DNA from: Clostridia bacterium
Lineage (GTDB): Bacteria; Bacillota; Clostridia; Christensenellales; Borkfalkiaceae
Length of the DNA stretch: 64,000 nt
Direction: 5' to 3'
Assembly (NCBI GenBank): GCA_017465145.1
Contig: JAFTWU010000010.1
Coordinates: 17,365-81,364, forward strand
Position 1 is the first letter of the stretch. Each line of letters begins with the position of its first letter. The position numbers were made by a program, and so were the translations under genes. Under the pieces are notes generated by a model. That model had not been told where the DNA came from and made no database searches. It was given only the letters and a program-made list of their open reading frames with translations. Shown here one piece after another: positions 49,425 through 58,611 of the stretch.

Positions 49425-50693
49425 TTAATTTGGCTGTTTTTCAATGCTAATTAAACTTTGCTTTCTTTTCTTAATATCTTTATAGATAATTGCAAAAAGA
49501 ATTATTGCGATAATGGGGAAAATTGCGCTAGATAACATTGCACACTTCATTGCAAGTTGTTCTATGGTTATGCCAAGTGTAGTTGTAAAGTTATTTGCCC
49601 ACGCGCTTGCTATAACCCCGTCTGATATAACGCCTACTAATTGCGGACCAACGGATGCGCCAAAGTCCCCGCCCGCCGCCATTATGGCAAACATAAACAC
49701 ACCGCCGTTTTTATACTTATCCGTGGCGTATACCAAAGTCCCCGGCCAAAGCATAGCAACACAAAAACCGCAAAGCGCACACGCTATAAGTCCTACTACC
49801 GCAACGGGAACAAGTGCGGATACTACATAGCAAACGGCTGCACCTATCGCCCCGTAAAGCAATACGCCACCAAGGTTTTTACCTATCTTAGAGTAAAGCG
49901 TTCTGCCAAGACCAAGAGATGCTGCAAATAGCGTTACGCCACATACGTCGCCAAGCATTTTGGGGATATTAAAAGACTGTTCTAAATATCCCGAACACCA
50001 TTGTCCCATAGTGCATTCACTTGCACCGCCGAAAAAGATTGCTAAAACGCAAAGCCAAACGCCTTTTTCCTTAAACATTTTAAGGGCGCTTGTCGTTTTC
50101 TTTGGAGTGGAAACTTTAGGAACTTCGGTAAGGCAAAATAGTATTGATGAAAGCAGTGGTATAATAGCAAAAATAAGGGCTAAATATTGCCAACTTTGTT
50201 CACCGCACAAATATAAAAATAGCGTGCCGAATATTACCACGCCCACAACACCCCAAGCGTAGATAGAGTGAAGTTTGCTCATTTCTCTATCGGGGTCTTT
50301 AGCGGGGATTGCGGCAATTACGGGGCTTATCAACACTTCTGCAAGACCGCCCGACGCGGAGAAAATCACCGTGCCGATAACTATCCAAAGGTAAGTTAAC
50401 TTTGGCTCAAAAAAGGGCATTACGGCGTATATTAAAAGCCCTATAACCGTTAAAACGGGGGTTAATTTTACGCTTAAGGATATGTTAAACTTATGCGAAA
50501 AAAATGAAAATGCAAGGTCGATTAAAAGTTGCGTGCAAAAGTTTATTAAAACGAGCAGTCCAAGTAATGAATATGAAAAGCCGTAAAGGTTGCGGAGTAT
50601 TATAAACAATAACGGTGAAAGGTTGGTTACCACCGACATTGAAATATTTGTCGTATAACACGCCGCTTTAAGACGCGTATATGAATTAGCCAT
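49425..50693 (-). CDS. MFS transporter
   Basis: 422 aa from ATG at 50693 (AAGGTGAAA before it). About 12 membrane helices in two halves with a basic central loop (VPKVSTPKKTTSALKMFKEK). The C-half has GGASECTMGQWCSGYLEQSF and LWPGTLVYATDKY, reminiscent of sugar-type MFS proteins. Substrate unknown. Shares strand and a 25-bp gap with the SulP gene upstream, though a duplicated 15-bp unit lies between. Confidence 0.85.
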   Translation of the reverse strand: MANSYTRLKAACYTTNISMSVVTNLSPLLFIILRNLYGFSYSLLGLLVLINFCTQLLIDLAFSFFSHKFNISLSVKLTPVLTVIGLLIYAVMPFFEPKLTYLWIVIGTVIFSASGGLAEVLISPVIAAIPAKDPDREMSKLHSIYAWGVVGVVIFGTLFLYLCGEQSWQYLALIFAIIPLLSSILFCLTEVPKVSTPKKTTSALKMFKEKGVWLCVLAIFFGGASECTMGQWCSGYLEQSFNIPKMLGDVCGVTLFAASLGLGRTLYSKIGKNLGGVLLYGAIGAAVCYVVSALVPVAVVGLIACALCGFCVAMLWPGTLVYATDKYKNGGVFMFAIMAAGGDFGASVGPQLVGVISDGVIASAWANNFTTTLGITIEQLAMKCAMLSSAIFPIIAIILFAIIYKDIKKRKQSLISIEKQPN

Positions 50694-50701
50694 AATTTTC
50701 A

Positions 50702-50731
50702 CCTTATACGACGCTACCTTATACGACGCTA
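50702..50731. repeat. Perfect 15-bp tandem duplication across the SulP stop codon
   Basis: CCTTATACGACGCTA occurs twice head to tail (50702-50716, 50717-50731). The right copy contains the last codons and stop of the SulP gene (read leftward); the left copy repeats the same codons and stop just beyond it. Confidence 0.9.
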
Positions 50732-52305
50732 AAGAATTTATCTATTCTCTTTTGTGTTTTTTCGTTAGCGTTAATTAAAATTAGTTCTTTATTTTGCATC
50801 TTTAACGCGCGCGAATGTCCTGCAAGTTTTTCCATTGCCGTTTGGTCTATTCTCTCTATCTTAGAAAGGTCAACGGCTACGCGGTTTGAACGTTCACTTT
50901 GCTTAGAAATATATGTAGTAAGGCGGGTAGCGTTAATAAAGTATAAAGTGCCTTCTGCAAACACGGTAACCCCGTTTTCATCGTTTATAACGGGTGCGCC
51001 GTCTTCTTCTAAAAGGGTTAGTTTAAGGGGCTTTTTGAAGTTTACTGCGTTTGCGATAAGTGTAACTGCAACGCCACCTAAAACGCCGTAGGTAAGGTCG
51101 AATACGACGGTTAAAACACAAGTTATAATTAACACTAAGGTATCCCTAACGCCAAAACGTGTAAGTTTTATGAATAAGGGAAAACGGCTCATGTTAATAG
51201 CAACGGAAATTAATATTGCTGAAAATACCGCAAGTGGTATGTGCTTTACTACGTTCATTAAAAGAAAGTATAAAATAAGCACGAATATTGCGTGAAACAT
51301 ACCCGTTAGTGGGCTTTTTGCACCGTTTTCGATACCTGCCGCCGTTCTTGCGATAGCGCCCGTTGCGGGCAAACCGCCAAGCAAGGAAGAGCAGATATTT
51401 GCTACGCCCTGCCCTATTAATTCTTGGTTAGAGTTAAAGGTAGTGCCCGTTATTCCCGCCGCTACCGTAGCGGATAATAAACTTTCTATTGCGCACAAGA
51501 AGGCTATTACGATTGCGGGAACGATAAGCGCACCAAATTTAACAGACGCGATATTTGAAAAGTCCACGGGGAAAAATCCCGCTTTAATTTCGCCGTATTT
51601 AGAACCTATAGTTGCAACCGAAGTGCCCGCAAAGTTGTTAAGAAGTAGAGTTGCACCCGTGCACACGATAAGAGCTACTAGCGCAGAAGGTATCTTTTTG
51701 CTTATCTTAGGTAATACGATACAGCAAACAAGTCCAAGCGCGCCAACGCCAAAGGTTGCTAAATCAAAGGTGGTTATATTTTGAACGTAATAAACGATTT
51801 TTGCAATAACGTCCGTGCGGGTTGCTTCCTTTAATATAAATTCAAAACCGCAAAGGTCTTTTATTTGACCAACTAAAAGGGTTATGCCTATACCCGTGGT
51901 AAAACCGATAGTGATAGGATATGGGAAAAATTTCATAACGTTGCCAACGCGCGCAAGCCCCATAATAATTAAAAGCACGCCCGCCATCATTGCGGCGATA
52001 GCAAGCCCTAAAACACCGATATCGGGGTTAGAAAGATAGCCGAAAATTATAACGACGAAAGCCGCGGTAGGTCCGCCTATTTGAAACTTACTGCCACCAA
52101 GCGCGGAAATGAAAAAGCCGGCAACAATTGCAGTTATAATGCCCGCTTGAATACCGCCCATACCTACGCCTTCGGGTACGGATTGAATACCTAGTGCGAT
52201 AGATAAAGGAAGTGCGATAATTGCAACCATAAGCCCTGCTAAAAGGTCGCCGAAAATATCTTTCTTTTTATAGTTTTTAAGTGAGTCAAAAAGTTGCGGT
52301 CTCAT
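50719..52305 (-). CDS. SulP-family anion transporter with STAS domain
   Basis: 528 aa. N-terminal transport domain with SulP signature GLMVAIIALPLSIALGIQSV and FQIGGPTAAFVVIIFG, ~12-14 membrane spans, then a C-terminal STAS domain (~430-528) with RVAVDLSKIERIDQTAMEKL. Family members carry sulfate, bicarbonate or dicarboxylates; the cargo here is not determined by context. Followed in the same direction by an MFS gene. Confidence 0.93.
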   Translation of the reverse strand: MRPQLFDSLKNYKKKDIFGDLLAGLMVAIIALPLSIALGIQSVPEGVGMGGIQAGIITAIVAGFFISALGGSKFQIGGPTAAFVVIIFGYLSNPDIGVLGLAIAAMMAGVLLIIMGLARVGNVMKFFPYPITIGFTTGIGITLLVGQIKDLCGFEFILKEATRTDVIAKIVYYVQNITTFDLATFGVGALGLVCCIVLPKISKKIPSALVALIVCTGATLLLNNFAGTSVATIGSKYGEIKAGFFPVDFSNIASVKFGALIVPAIVIAFLCAIESLLSATVAAGITGTTFNSNQELIGQGVANICSSLLGGLPATGAIARTAAGIENGAKSPLTGMFHAIFVLILYFLLMNVVKHIPLAVFSAILISVAINMSRFPLFIKLTRFGVRDTLVLIITCVLTVVFDLTYGVLGGVAVTLIANAVNFKKPLKLTLLEEDGAPVINDENGVTVFAEGTLYFINATRLTTYISKQSERSNRVAVDLSKIERIDQTAMEKLAGHSRALKMQNKELILINANEKTQKRIDKFFSVV

Positions 52306-52411
52306 AATAAACCTTCTTTTGTTTTTTTAAGCCTTACCCATTTTAGCACATTGTAAAAAAATGTAAAAGGAATTTTAATATAAATATAAAATAAATTAAA
52401 ATATATAAATT

Positions 52412-52436
52412 AAAACCCCGAATATTTCGGGGTTTT
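52412..52436. terminator. Bidirectional terminator
   Basis: AAAACCCCGA / TCGGGGTTTT stem, located between rubredoxin and SulP genes; likely ends the fprA-rubredoxin transcript. Confidence 0.85.
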
Positions 52437-52494
52437 AAAATTAAACGTTTTAGCTTTTGTTAATTTAATTAGAATATTTGTTAATTTAATTAGG

Positions 52495-52656
52495 CTATTC
52501 TGCTAAAGAAAAGTTATCTTTGCCAACGCCACAAAGTTCACATTCAAAATCTTCGGGCAAGTTTTCAAAAGCAGTGCCTTCTGCAATGCCCTTTTCGGGT
52601 AAGCCTAGATCTTCATCGTAAATCCAACCACAAATATCACAAACATATTTTGCCAT
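52495..52656 (-). CDS. Rubredoxin
   Basis: 53 aa. Two knuckles CDIC (Cys6, Cys9) and CELC (Cys39, Cys42) coordinate one iron; YVCDICGWIYDEDLGLPEKG and FENLPEDFECELCGVGKDNF are standard. Strong ribosome site AAAGGAGAATT. It lies 30 bp after the flavodiiron gene, its normal electron-accepting partner, so it passes electrons to it for O2 or NO reduction. Confidence 0.96.
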   Translation of the reverse strand: MAKYVCDICGWIYDEDLGLPEKGIAEGTAFENLPEDFECELCGVGKDNFSLAE

Positions 52657-52686
52657 AATAATTCTCCTTTTTAATTTATCTATTTT

Positions 52687-53841
52687 TTATTTGCAAAGTT
52701 CTTTTGCCAAAGCGGAAATTTCGCTTTCGTTTTGGCTAGATACCGCAGACAATACCTTAACGTTATTTTCGGTATATTGCAAGTTTTTACATTTTTCTAG
52801 CATACCTTTCATAACCTTTGTTGCAACGGGTGCCCAACTGCCGTTTTCAATAAAACCAACCGTTCTGTTTTGGAAATTTCTTTCGGTGAGATGATTTATA
52901 AACTCACGCATAAAGGGGAAAATTTCGCCGTTATAGGTGGTGGTTGCAAGCACGATTTTTCCATAGCGAAAAGCATCTTCAACGGCTTCTGCCATATCGC
53001 AACGCGCTAAGTCGTTAACGACAACCTTTTCTGCGCCTTCCTTTTCTAATTCTTTAGCAAGCTTTTCCACAGCCTTTTTAGTGTTGCCGTAAACTGAAGT
53101 GTAAAATATTGCCACCCCTTCACTTTCAACACCGTAACTTGACCAAATATTGTAAAGGTTAAGATAATAACCTAAATCTTCCGTTAAGATAGGACCGTGC
53201 AAGGGACATATAGTTTTTATATCTATACCGCCAACTTTCTTAAATAACGCCTGAACTTGCGCACCGTATTTACCAACGATGCCGACGTAATATCTACGCG
53301 CTTCGCAAGCCCAATCTTCTTGAACGTCTAACGCACCGAACTTACCGAAAGCATCTGCGGAAAATAAAATCTTTTCCGTGCTATCGTAAGTCATTATAAC
53401 TTCCGGCCAATGTACCATAGGTGCTGTAACGAAGGAAAGTTTGTGTTCACCAAGGTCTAGCGTAGAGCCGTCAGTCACGGCAATTTGTCTATCAGCATAG
53501 TCGGTGCCGAAAAAGTTTTTCATCATTGTAAATGCTTTAGCGTTTGCAACGATTTTAACTTCTGGATATTTTTTAACGAACACGTCTATATTTGCAGAGT
53601 GGTCGGGTTCCATATGTTGAACGATTAAATAGGTGGGATTTTTGCCATCTAAAACGGCTTCTACGTTAGATAGCCATTCGTCCTTAAAAGATGCGTCAAC
53701 CGTGTCTAAAACGGCAATTTTTTCGTCCAAAATAACGTATGAGTTATACGCCATGCCGTTGGGAACGACGTATTGTCCTTCAAAAAGGTCAATTTGATGG
53801 TCGTTAACACCAACGTATTTTACGCTTTTACTAAATTCCAT
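52687..53841 (-). CDS. Flavodiiron protein (FprA-type)
   Basis: 384 aa. Metallo-beta-lactamase-like diiron domain with VQHMEPDHSANID, HWPEVIMTY, FSADAFGKFGA and CPLHGP, then a C-terminal flavodoxin domain (GVAIFYTSVYGNTKKAVEKL). Reduces O2 to water (or NO) using electrons from the rubredoxin encoded next. A classic oxygen-protection pair of anaerobes. Confidence 0.95.
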   Translation of the reverse strand: MEFSKSVKYVGVNDHQIDLFEGQYVVPNGMAYNSYVILDEKIAVLDTVDASFKDEWLSNVEAVLDGKNPTYLIVQHMEPDHSANIDVFVKKYPEVKIVANAKAFTMMKNFFGTDYADRQIAVTDGSTLDLGEHKLSFVTAPMVHWPEVIMTYDSTEKILFSADAFGKFGALDVQEDWACEARRYYVGIVGKYGAQVQALFKKVGGIDIKTICPLHGPILTEDLGYYLNLYNIWSSYGVESEGVAIFYTSVYGNTKKAVEKLAKELEKEGAEKVVVNDLARCDMAEAVEDAFRYGKIVLATTTYNGEIFPFMREFINHLTERNFQNRTVGFIENGSWAPVATKVMKGMLEKCKNLQYTENNVKVLSAVSSQNESEISALAKELCK

Positions 53842-53863
53842 AAAAACTCCTAATTCTAGTATA

Positions 53864-54415
53864 TTATTCTGCGTATTCCGCTATGTATGGTAAATTTCTA
53901 TAAAGTTCGCTACAGTCTAAGCCGTAGCCAATTACGAAAAAGTCTGGTATGGTAAAGAGTGCAAGGTCAGGATTAAATTCCACTACCCTACGTGAAGGCT
54001 TGTCTAAAAGTGTTACAACCCTTAAAGATAACGGGTTTCTTGCCTTTAAAATTTTAACGATTTCGTTAAGAGTTCTGCCCGTGTCGATAATGTCTTCTAC
54101 GATAACTACGTGATAGCCACTTATATCTTGGTCTAAATCTTTGGTGATTTGAACCACGCCCGAAGATTGAGTACCGCTAAAATAACTTTGCGCGCACATA
54201 AAACCAATTTCGCAAGGAACTTCTATCGCACGGCATAAGTCCGCCATAAACACGAAAGCACCCTTTAATATGCTTACAAGCAAAATAGGTCTACCATCGT
54301 AACTATCACTAATTTGCTTTCCCGCTTTTTTTATTGCCGTTTTAATTTCTTCTTCAGCAATAATAACTCTTTTGATTTTGCCGTTAAATTCGTTTATCTT
54401 TTGTTGTTTATCCAT
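53864..54415 (-). CDS. hpt: Hypoxanthine phosphoribosyltransferase
   Basis: 183 aa. PRPP-binding motif VVIVEDIIDTGRTLNEIV, SYFSGTQSSGVV flexible loop and the C-terminal DFFVIGYGLDCSELYRNLPY. Salvages hypoxanthine and guanine to IMP and GMP. 22 bp upstream of fprA on the same strand. Confidence 0.95.
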   Translation of the reverse strand: MDKQQKINEFNGKIKRVIIAEEEIKTAIKKAGKQISDSYDGRPILLVSILKGAFVFMADLCRAIEVPCEIGFMCAQSYFSGTQSSGVVQITKDLDQDISGYHVVIVEDIIDTGRTLNEIVKILKARNPLSLRVVTLLDKPSRRVVEFNPDLALFTIPDFFVIGYGLDCSELYRNLPYIAEYAE

Positions 54416-54503
54416 AACCGACTTCCCTTTCTATAGCATATATAAGATTATACCACAAAAAAAATATTTAATCAATTATCAATATATAATTAAGTAAAAA
54501 ATT

Positions 54504-54527
54504 AACCCGCCGAATATTCGGCGGGTT
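54504..54527. terminator. Terminator of the zinc-ribbon gene cluster
   Basis: Perfect palindrome AACCCGCCGAAT / ATTCGGCGGGTT followed by TTTTC on the plus strand and AATTTTTTAC on the minus strand. Confidence 0.85.
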
Positions 54528-54555
54528 TTTCAATCTCTACGTTGATTTTTTACCA

Positions 54556-55071
54556 TTAAACAAGAGCTATAATCAAAAGGAAACAGAAAGCAAGAATAAC
54601 GCCTGATGCCATAGTGAAAATTGACATTGCTAAACCGATAATGCTAACGATTTTGGTTGCAACGGGAGCAGGTCTACCCATACGCACTTCTGCACGCACT
54701 AAGTTAAGCGCTTTGATGCTTAAAATAAGCCCTGGGATTGCGGGGATAATTGCAATAAAACTCATTGCCATCCATAAGGCTATGTCATCGGGGTCAAGCC
54801 ATTCTATGAATCTGGGGTCGAATTCTTCGTAAGCCATTTCCATAAGAAGTTCACCAGAAACGTAACTTAAAATCATTAAGCCTAAGTAAGATAACACTAA
54901 ACCGATAATCGCCTTCTTTAAGCCAAGCTTTTTGTTGCTTGATACGGGTTGTGCGGGTGTTTCTTGAACGGGAGTTGCGGTTTCAGTTGCCACAGCTTGT
55001 TCTTGTGCTAGACATTCAGCGCATACTTCAACGCCGTCGTCTACGGGTTTGCCACATTTTTTACAATACAT
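54556..55071 (-). CDS. Zinc-ribbon membrane protein, paralogue 1
   Basis: 171 aa. N-terminal zinc ribbon YCKKCGKPVDDGVEVCAECL (CxxC ... CxxC), a Gln/Pro/Thr linker, then hydrophobic segments at ~50-70, ~95-120 and ~140-168. Cytosolic ribbon plus small membrane domain as in the zinc_ribbon/DUF4190-type family; function unknown. One of three such genes in a row. Confidence 0.75.
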   Translation of the reverse strand: MYCKKCGKPVDDGVEVCAECLAQEQAVATETATPVQETPAQPVSSNKKLGLKKAIIGLVLSYLGLMILSYVSGELLMEMAYEEFDPRFIEWLDPDDIALWMAMSFIAIIPAIPGLILSIKALNLVRAEVRMGRPAPVATKIVSIIGLAMSIFTMASGVILAFCFLLIIALV

Positions 55072-55153
55072 TTTATGTATTCCTCCTATAAAATATAAAC
55101 ATTAAATTAGGCGCTTTATGCGTCGAATATGTTTTCCGTTTAATAAACTAGTT

Positions 55154-55636
55154 CTATGCGAACCACAATAAAAACAACATTATCGCTATGCCTGCAAAAA
55201 CAGTAGCAACAATACCTAAAACAAGGGTTGCGACGGGTTTTTTTCTGCCCGCTTTTCGTTCAGCGTTGAAAATGTTTATTGATTTTATGCCAAGTATTAG
55301 CGCGGGTACGCTCATTGCAATAGCAACGAAGGCAAGAAATACTTCAAGCCCTGCGAAAAGTTGTGCAACGAAACCAAGCGCAGCTGCTGGAATTGCTAAG
55401 CCAAGCCCTTTTTTGCGCGAAGATTCTACGGGCGCACCTTGACCTTCGTTGCAAGGTTTGTTCTCCACCACGGGTTGCTGAATTTGGGGGTTAGTTACCG
55501 CGGGTTGAGTTTGTGAATTAGCCACCGCGGGTTGAATTTTAGGTTCTTGAACGATAGTTTCGTTTTGTTTTGCACCACAAACGGCGCAAAACTTATCGCC
55601 TTCGCCAATTAGGTTACCACAATTTTTACAATACAT
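55154..55636 (-). CDS. Zinc-ribbon membrane protein, paralogue 2
   Basis: 160 aa. Ribbon YCKNCGNLIGEGDKFCAVCG, a repetitive linker (QPAVANSQTQPAVTNPQIQQ), then KKGLGLAIPAAALGFVAQLF and two further hydrophobic segments with the shared KSINIFNAERKAGRKKPVAT between them. The latter motif recurs in paralogue 3 as KSVKLFNQEKNAGRKKPIPT, so they arose by duplication. Confidence 0.75.
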   Translation of the reverse strand: MYCKNCGNLIGEGDKFCAVCGAKQNETIVQEPKIQPAVANSQTQPAVTNPQIQQPVVENKPCNEGQGAPVESSRKKGLGLAIPAAALGFVAQLFAGLEVFLAFVAIAMSVPALILGIKSINIFNAERKAGRKKPVATLVLGIVATVFAGIAIMLFLLWFA

Positions 55637-55669
55637 TATTTACCTCTCCACCAAAAAATTATATTATCG

Positions 55670-56260
55670 TTAAAGCAAAGAGATTAACGGTAGCAACAAT
55701 AATACGAAAGAGCCTGCGCCAAGTAAAATTGCGGCACCGTCAGCTAACCCTATAAGCCCAACGATTAACGTGGGTATGGGTTTTTTTCTGCCCGCGTTCT
55801 TTTCTTGGTTAAACAACTTAACCGATTGTATTCCAAGAATAAGCGATGGAATAGCAAGACCGATGGCAAGGAGTAAAAAAGTTAAGGAATTAATAAATAA
55901 ATCCAAATAAACTACTTCGTAAAGGCTTAATTCCCCAACAAAAATCATCCCTATTACAAACATGATATACGCCGCTATGCTTAGCGCCACGCTAGTAATA
56001 GCCTTGCCTAAACCTAGCGTGCGTGAAGTTTTAGGTGCGGGTTGAACGTATACGGGTGCGGGTTGTTGATATGCATTGTTATCGTTATGTATAGGTTGTT
56101 GAGCGTTTTGCCTGTTTTCCGCTTGGAATTCAGTAAAAGGCTCTGCTGAACTTGATTGATTTTGCGGTTCTTGAACGGTAGTATCCTTTTGTTTTGCTCC
56201 ACAAACGGTGCAAAAATTATCACCGTCAGCAACGGGATTACCACAATTTCTGCAATACAT
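55670..56260 (-). CDS. Zinc-ribbon membrane protein, paralogue 3
   Basis: 196 aa. Ribbon YCRNCGNPVADGDNFCTVCG, a Gln/Pro/Asn-rich linker of ~60 residues, and a membrane domain (TLGLGKAITSVALSIAAYIM onward) with the shared NAGRKKPIPT loop. First in transcription order, with ribosome site AGGAGG. The three genes differ mainly in linker length. Confidence 0.75.
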   Translation of the reverse strand: MYCRNCGNPVADGDNFCTVCGAKQKDTTVQEPQNQSSSAEPFTEFQAENRQNAQQPIHNDNNAYQQPAPVYVQPAPKTSRTLGLGKAITSVALSIAAYIMFVIGMIFVGELSLYEVVYLDLFINSLTFLLLAIGLAIPSLILGIQSVKLFNQEKNAGRKKPIPTLIVGLIGLADGAAILLGAGSFVLLLLPLISLL

Positions 56261-56424
56261 TATAAATCCTCCTGTAAGGTTAATTAAATTACGCCATAGA
56301 CGATAATATTAAAACCGACGTTGTCTTAAAATACCGTCTTGGTAAAGTTTATAGTCCGTGCCAATATATTTACCGTATTTACTACGATACTTAGTCTTAG
56401 CCCACGTTTTTCTACACTATTATA

Positions 56425-57537
56425 TTACAACACAGAGTTAAACAATGCAAGTATTTTTTGCATTAATTCTTCATTTACCGCACTATATAGTTTATGGTTG
56501 ACCGTTTTAATATAGTCGGCTTTTTCTTCTTTGGTAAGGTCGGTGCCTTTTAAGAATTTTAAGCGTTTTAAGTCGCTTTCCACTTCTTTTTGATATAAAA
56601 CCGATTCTACCGACTGCATTATCGTTTGATGTCCGCCTTGCACCCCTTTAGTTTCGTAATAAATTACGTTGGGGTTTGTAATCTTGTTGCGGTGCGCAAT
56701 TATAGACTGCTTGTCGTAAGTGATATCCTTGTCGTCAATTCCTTGCGCAATCAACACGGGAATATCCACAGAGTTAATCCCCCTAACGCCGTTATGAGAA
56801 AGGTATTTTTCAAAGAGTATCCATTGATAAGAATCGAATAACGGCTTAGATAGATATGCCACCTTACCCGCGTATTGCGTGCCTTTATCAACCATTATAC
56901 TTGACGCACTACACATAGGCGCTATCCCTACGACAGCCTTAATATCTTTATGAATAGCCAAAACTGAAGTAACGGCGTAACCACCAAGACTGTGCCCTAT
57001 TAAAAATTTGGGTTGGTTTTTATATTTTTCTTCGCTATTAAGATAGTTAATAACTTGTTCTAGGTCGATTAACGCTTGGCACATACCCACCATAGAATCG
57101 CCTTCTGAATCGTAAACGCCCGTGCCGTCGTAACTAAAAACGTTATAACCGCTATTTACCAAATACTCGCTTATAGGAATAAAATCGTCTGCCCCTGCGC
57201 GAAGACCGGGAACTACTATTACAAGCCCTTTGTTTTCAGTTGACGGATAGTAATAGCCCTTTAATCTGCTGTCGCCCGCGTTAAAATAAAACTCTTCGCG
57301 GAAAAGTCTATCTTTTACGCGATTATAACAATATTCGCCGGGAGTGATAGAATAGTCTGGTCTATTACAATGGGCAAACATTACTTCATAAGCCACTATA
57401 AAAGACGCCACGGTACTAGAGCCAACGCCACCAACGGTTGCTAGAATTGCGGCTATCACCTTTTTTCTTTTCCTTTTTTGTTCACGTTTAAGTTTTTCAC
57501 GCTCTATCCTATTTGCAATAATTCCCTTTTTTTTCAT
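56425..57537 (-). CDS. Membrane-anchored alpha/beta hydrolase
   Basis: 370 aa. Very basic N-terminus (REKLKREQKRKRKKVI), one membrane helix (~28-52), then an external alpha/beta-hydrolase domain: VIVVPGLRAGADDF oxyanion region, nucleophile in LIGHSLGGYAV, acid in AQGIDDKDITYD, His in GGHQTIM. Substrate unknown; an esterase, lipase or peptidase are all possible. It lies just downstream of the lipid-acylation operon on the same strand (78-bp gap), so a lipid role is conceivable. Confidence 0.82.
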   Translation of the reverse strand: MKKKGIIANRIEREKLKREQKRKRKKVIAAILATVGGVGSSTVASFIVAYEVMFAHCNRPDYSITPGEYCYNRVKDRLFREEFYFNAGDSRLKGYYYPSTENKGLVIVVPGLRAGADDFIPISEYLVNSGYNVFSYDGTGVYDSEGDSMVGMCQALIDLEQVINYLNSEEKYKNQPKFLIGHSLGGYAVTSVLAIHKDIKAVVGIAPMCSASSIMVDKGTQYAGKVAYLSKPLFDSYQWILFEKYLSHNGVRGINSVDIPVLIAQGIDDKDITYDKQSIIAHRNKITNPNVIYYETKGVQGGHQTIMQSVESVLYQKEVESDLKRLKFLKGTDLTKEEKADYIKTVNHKLYSAVNEELMQKILALFNSVL

Positions 57538-57615
57538 ATATTTCGTTTTTAATAAAATTTAATTTATAAAAATTTTAGGTTTGACTGATTCAATAAAGGC
57601 TTGCCCTAAAGAGAT

Positions 57616-58608
57616 TTATCCTAGCGTAACGTTTTCAAAAAAACGTAGTGGGGTTAAATCGTTAGAAGATATTGATATTGCAAAGTTTTTACCGTCTAAC
57701 GCCAAAATTTTACTAAACGTTTGCGCCGATAAACTTTCTATCTTTCTTGGGTTAAACGCCCCTTCGCCTTGCATTTTATATATGCTTTCTTTTTTTGTCC
57801 AAAGGGTTGTTAGCGTTTCAATAGAATTTTCGCCCTTTGCTAGTTCTTCTTTTTCCCTTTCCGTTAAAACCTTTTCTAACACTTGTTTTTTATTATCATC
57901 GATAAGTTCAACGTCTATACCAACGCTTTGTTTGGATACCGCTACCGCTACTATGCCGTCTGCGTGAGATATAGAAAAGAAACACTTATCGCAAAGCCAT
58001 TTGCCCTTTTTATCTTTATTAAATTCAAGGTTTTCTATACGCAACCCTAAAGAGCGGTATAGCGCGTGTGCTAAAAGTTTCCACGCGTAGAATTTTTCTT
58101 TTTTCACCTTTTCATCGGTGCAACTTTTAATTTCTTCATCGCGAACTTCTGGGGTTACGGTGGTGATAGAAAATTCCTTTGGAATAACGGCGTAATACAC
58201 GTCAAGTAAGGGGCGGGAGCGAAACATATTTCTTATAAAGTCCGCCTGTGTACATTTCTTAACGCCGAAAAAACATTCGTAGGCAAAGTGTTCACAGTTA
58301 TTATGTATAACGTTATACCCCTTTTGCCCTATTTTACTACGCGCTAAAGACACTATTTCTTCACTAGAGCGCTTGTTTTCGTCAGTTTCTTCTAAAAAGC
58401 CCGTTTCTAAAACGCCACCGCATAAAAAACCGTCAAGGTCGGTTACGCACACTTGTACGTCGCTATCCTTAAGGAAAGACCTTGCAACGGGTGCAAGGCC
58501 AAACTGAATAACTTCATCACAAGATACGAAAATGCCGTAGTGATATATTTCGCCCATTTTTACACGGACCATATCCCCTTTCTTTGCGGGAGTTTCAAAC
58601 CACTTCAT
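57616..58608 (-). CDS. LRAT-domain / 4'-phosphopantetheinyl transferase fusion
   Basis: 330 aa. Residues 1-~135 are an LRAT-type thiol acyltransferase/hydrolase domain: GDMVRVKMGEIYHYGIFVS with His23 and NNCEHFAYECFFG with nucleophile Cys105. Residues ~143-330 are a full Sfp-type 4'-phosphopantetheinyl transferase: CFFSISHADGIVAVAV, GIDVELID (Asp232, Glu234) and WTKKESIYKMQGEG. The second half should arm the acyl carrier protein encoded 3 bp upstream. LRAT-fold enzymes take acyl chains from phospholipids onto a Cys. The combination is one I do not know as a described protein. Last gene of the lipid operon. Confidence 0.88.
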   Translation of the reverse strand: MKWFETPAKKGDMVRVKMGEIYHYGIFVSCDEVIQFGLAPVARSFLKDSDVQVCVTDLDGFLCGGVLETGFLEETDENKRSSEEIVSLARSKIGQKGYNVIHNNCEHFAYECFFGVKKCTQADFIRNMFRSRPLLDVYYAVIPKEFSITTVTPEVRDEEIKSCTDEKVKKEKFYAWKLLAHALYRSLGLRIENLEFNKDKKGKWLCDKCFFSISHADGIVAVAVSKQSVGIDVELIDDNKKQVLEKVLTEREKEELAKGENSIETLTTLWTKKESIYKMQGEGAFNPRKIESLSAQTFSKILALDGKNFAISISSNDLTPLRFFENVTLG

Positions 58609-58611
58609 AAA

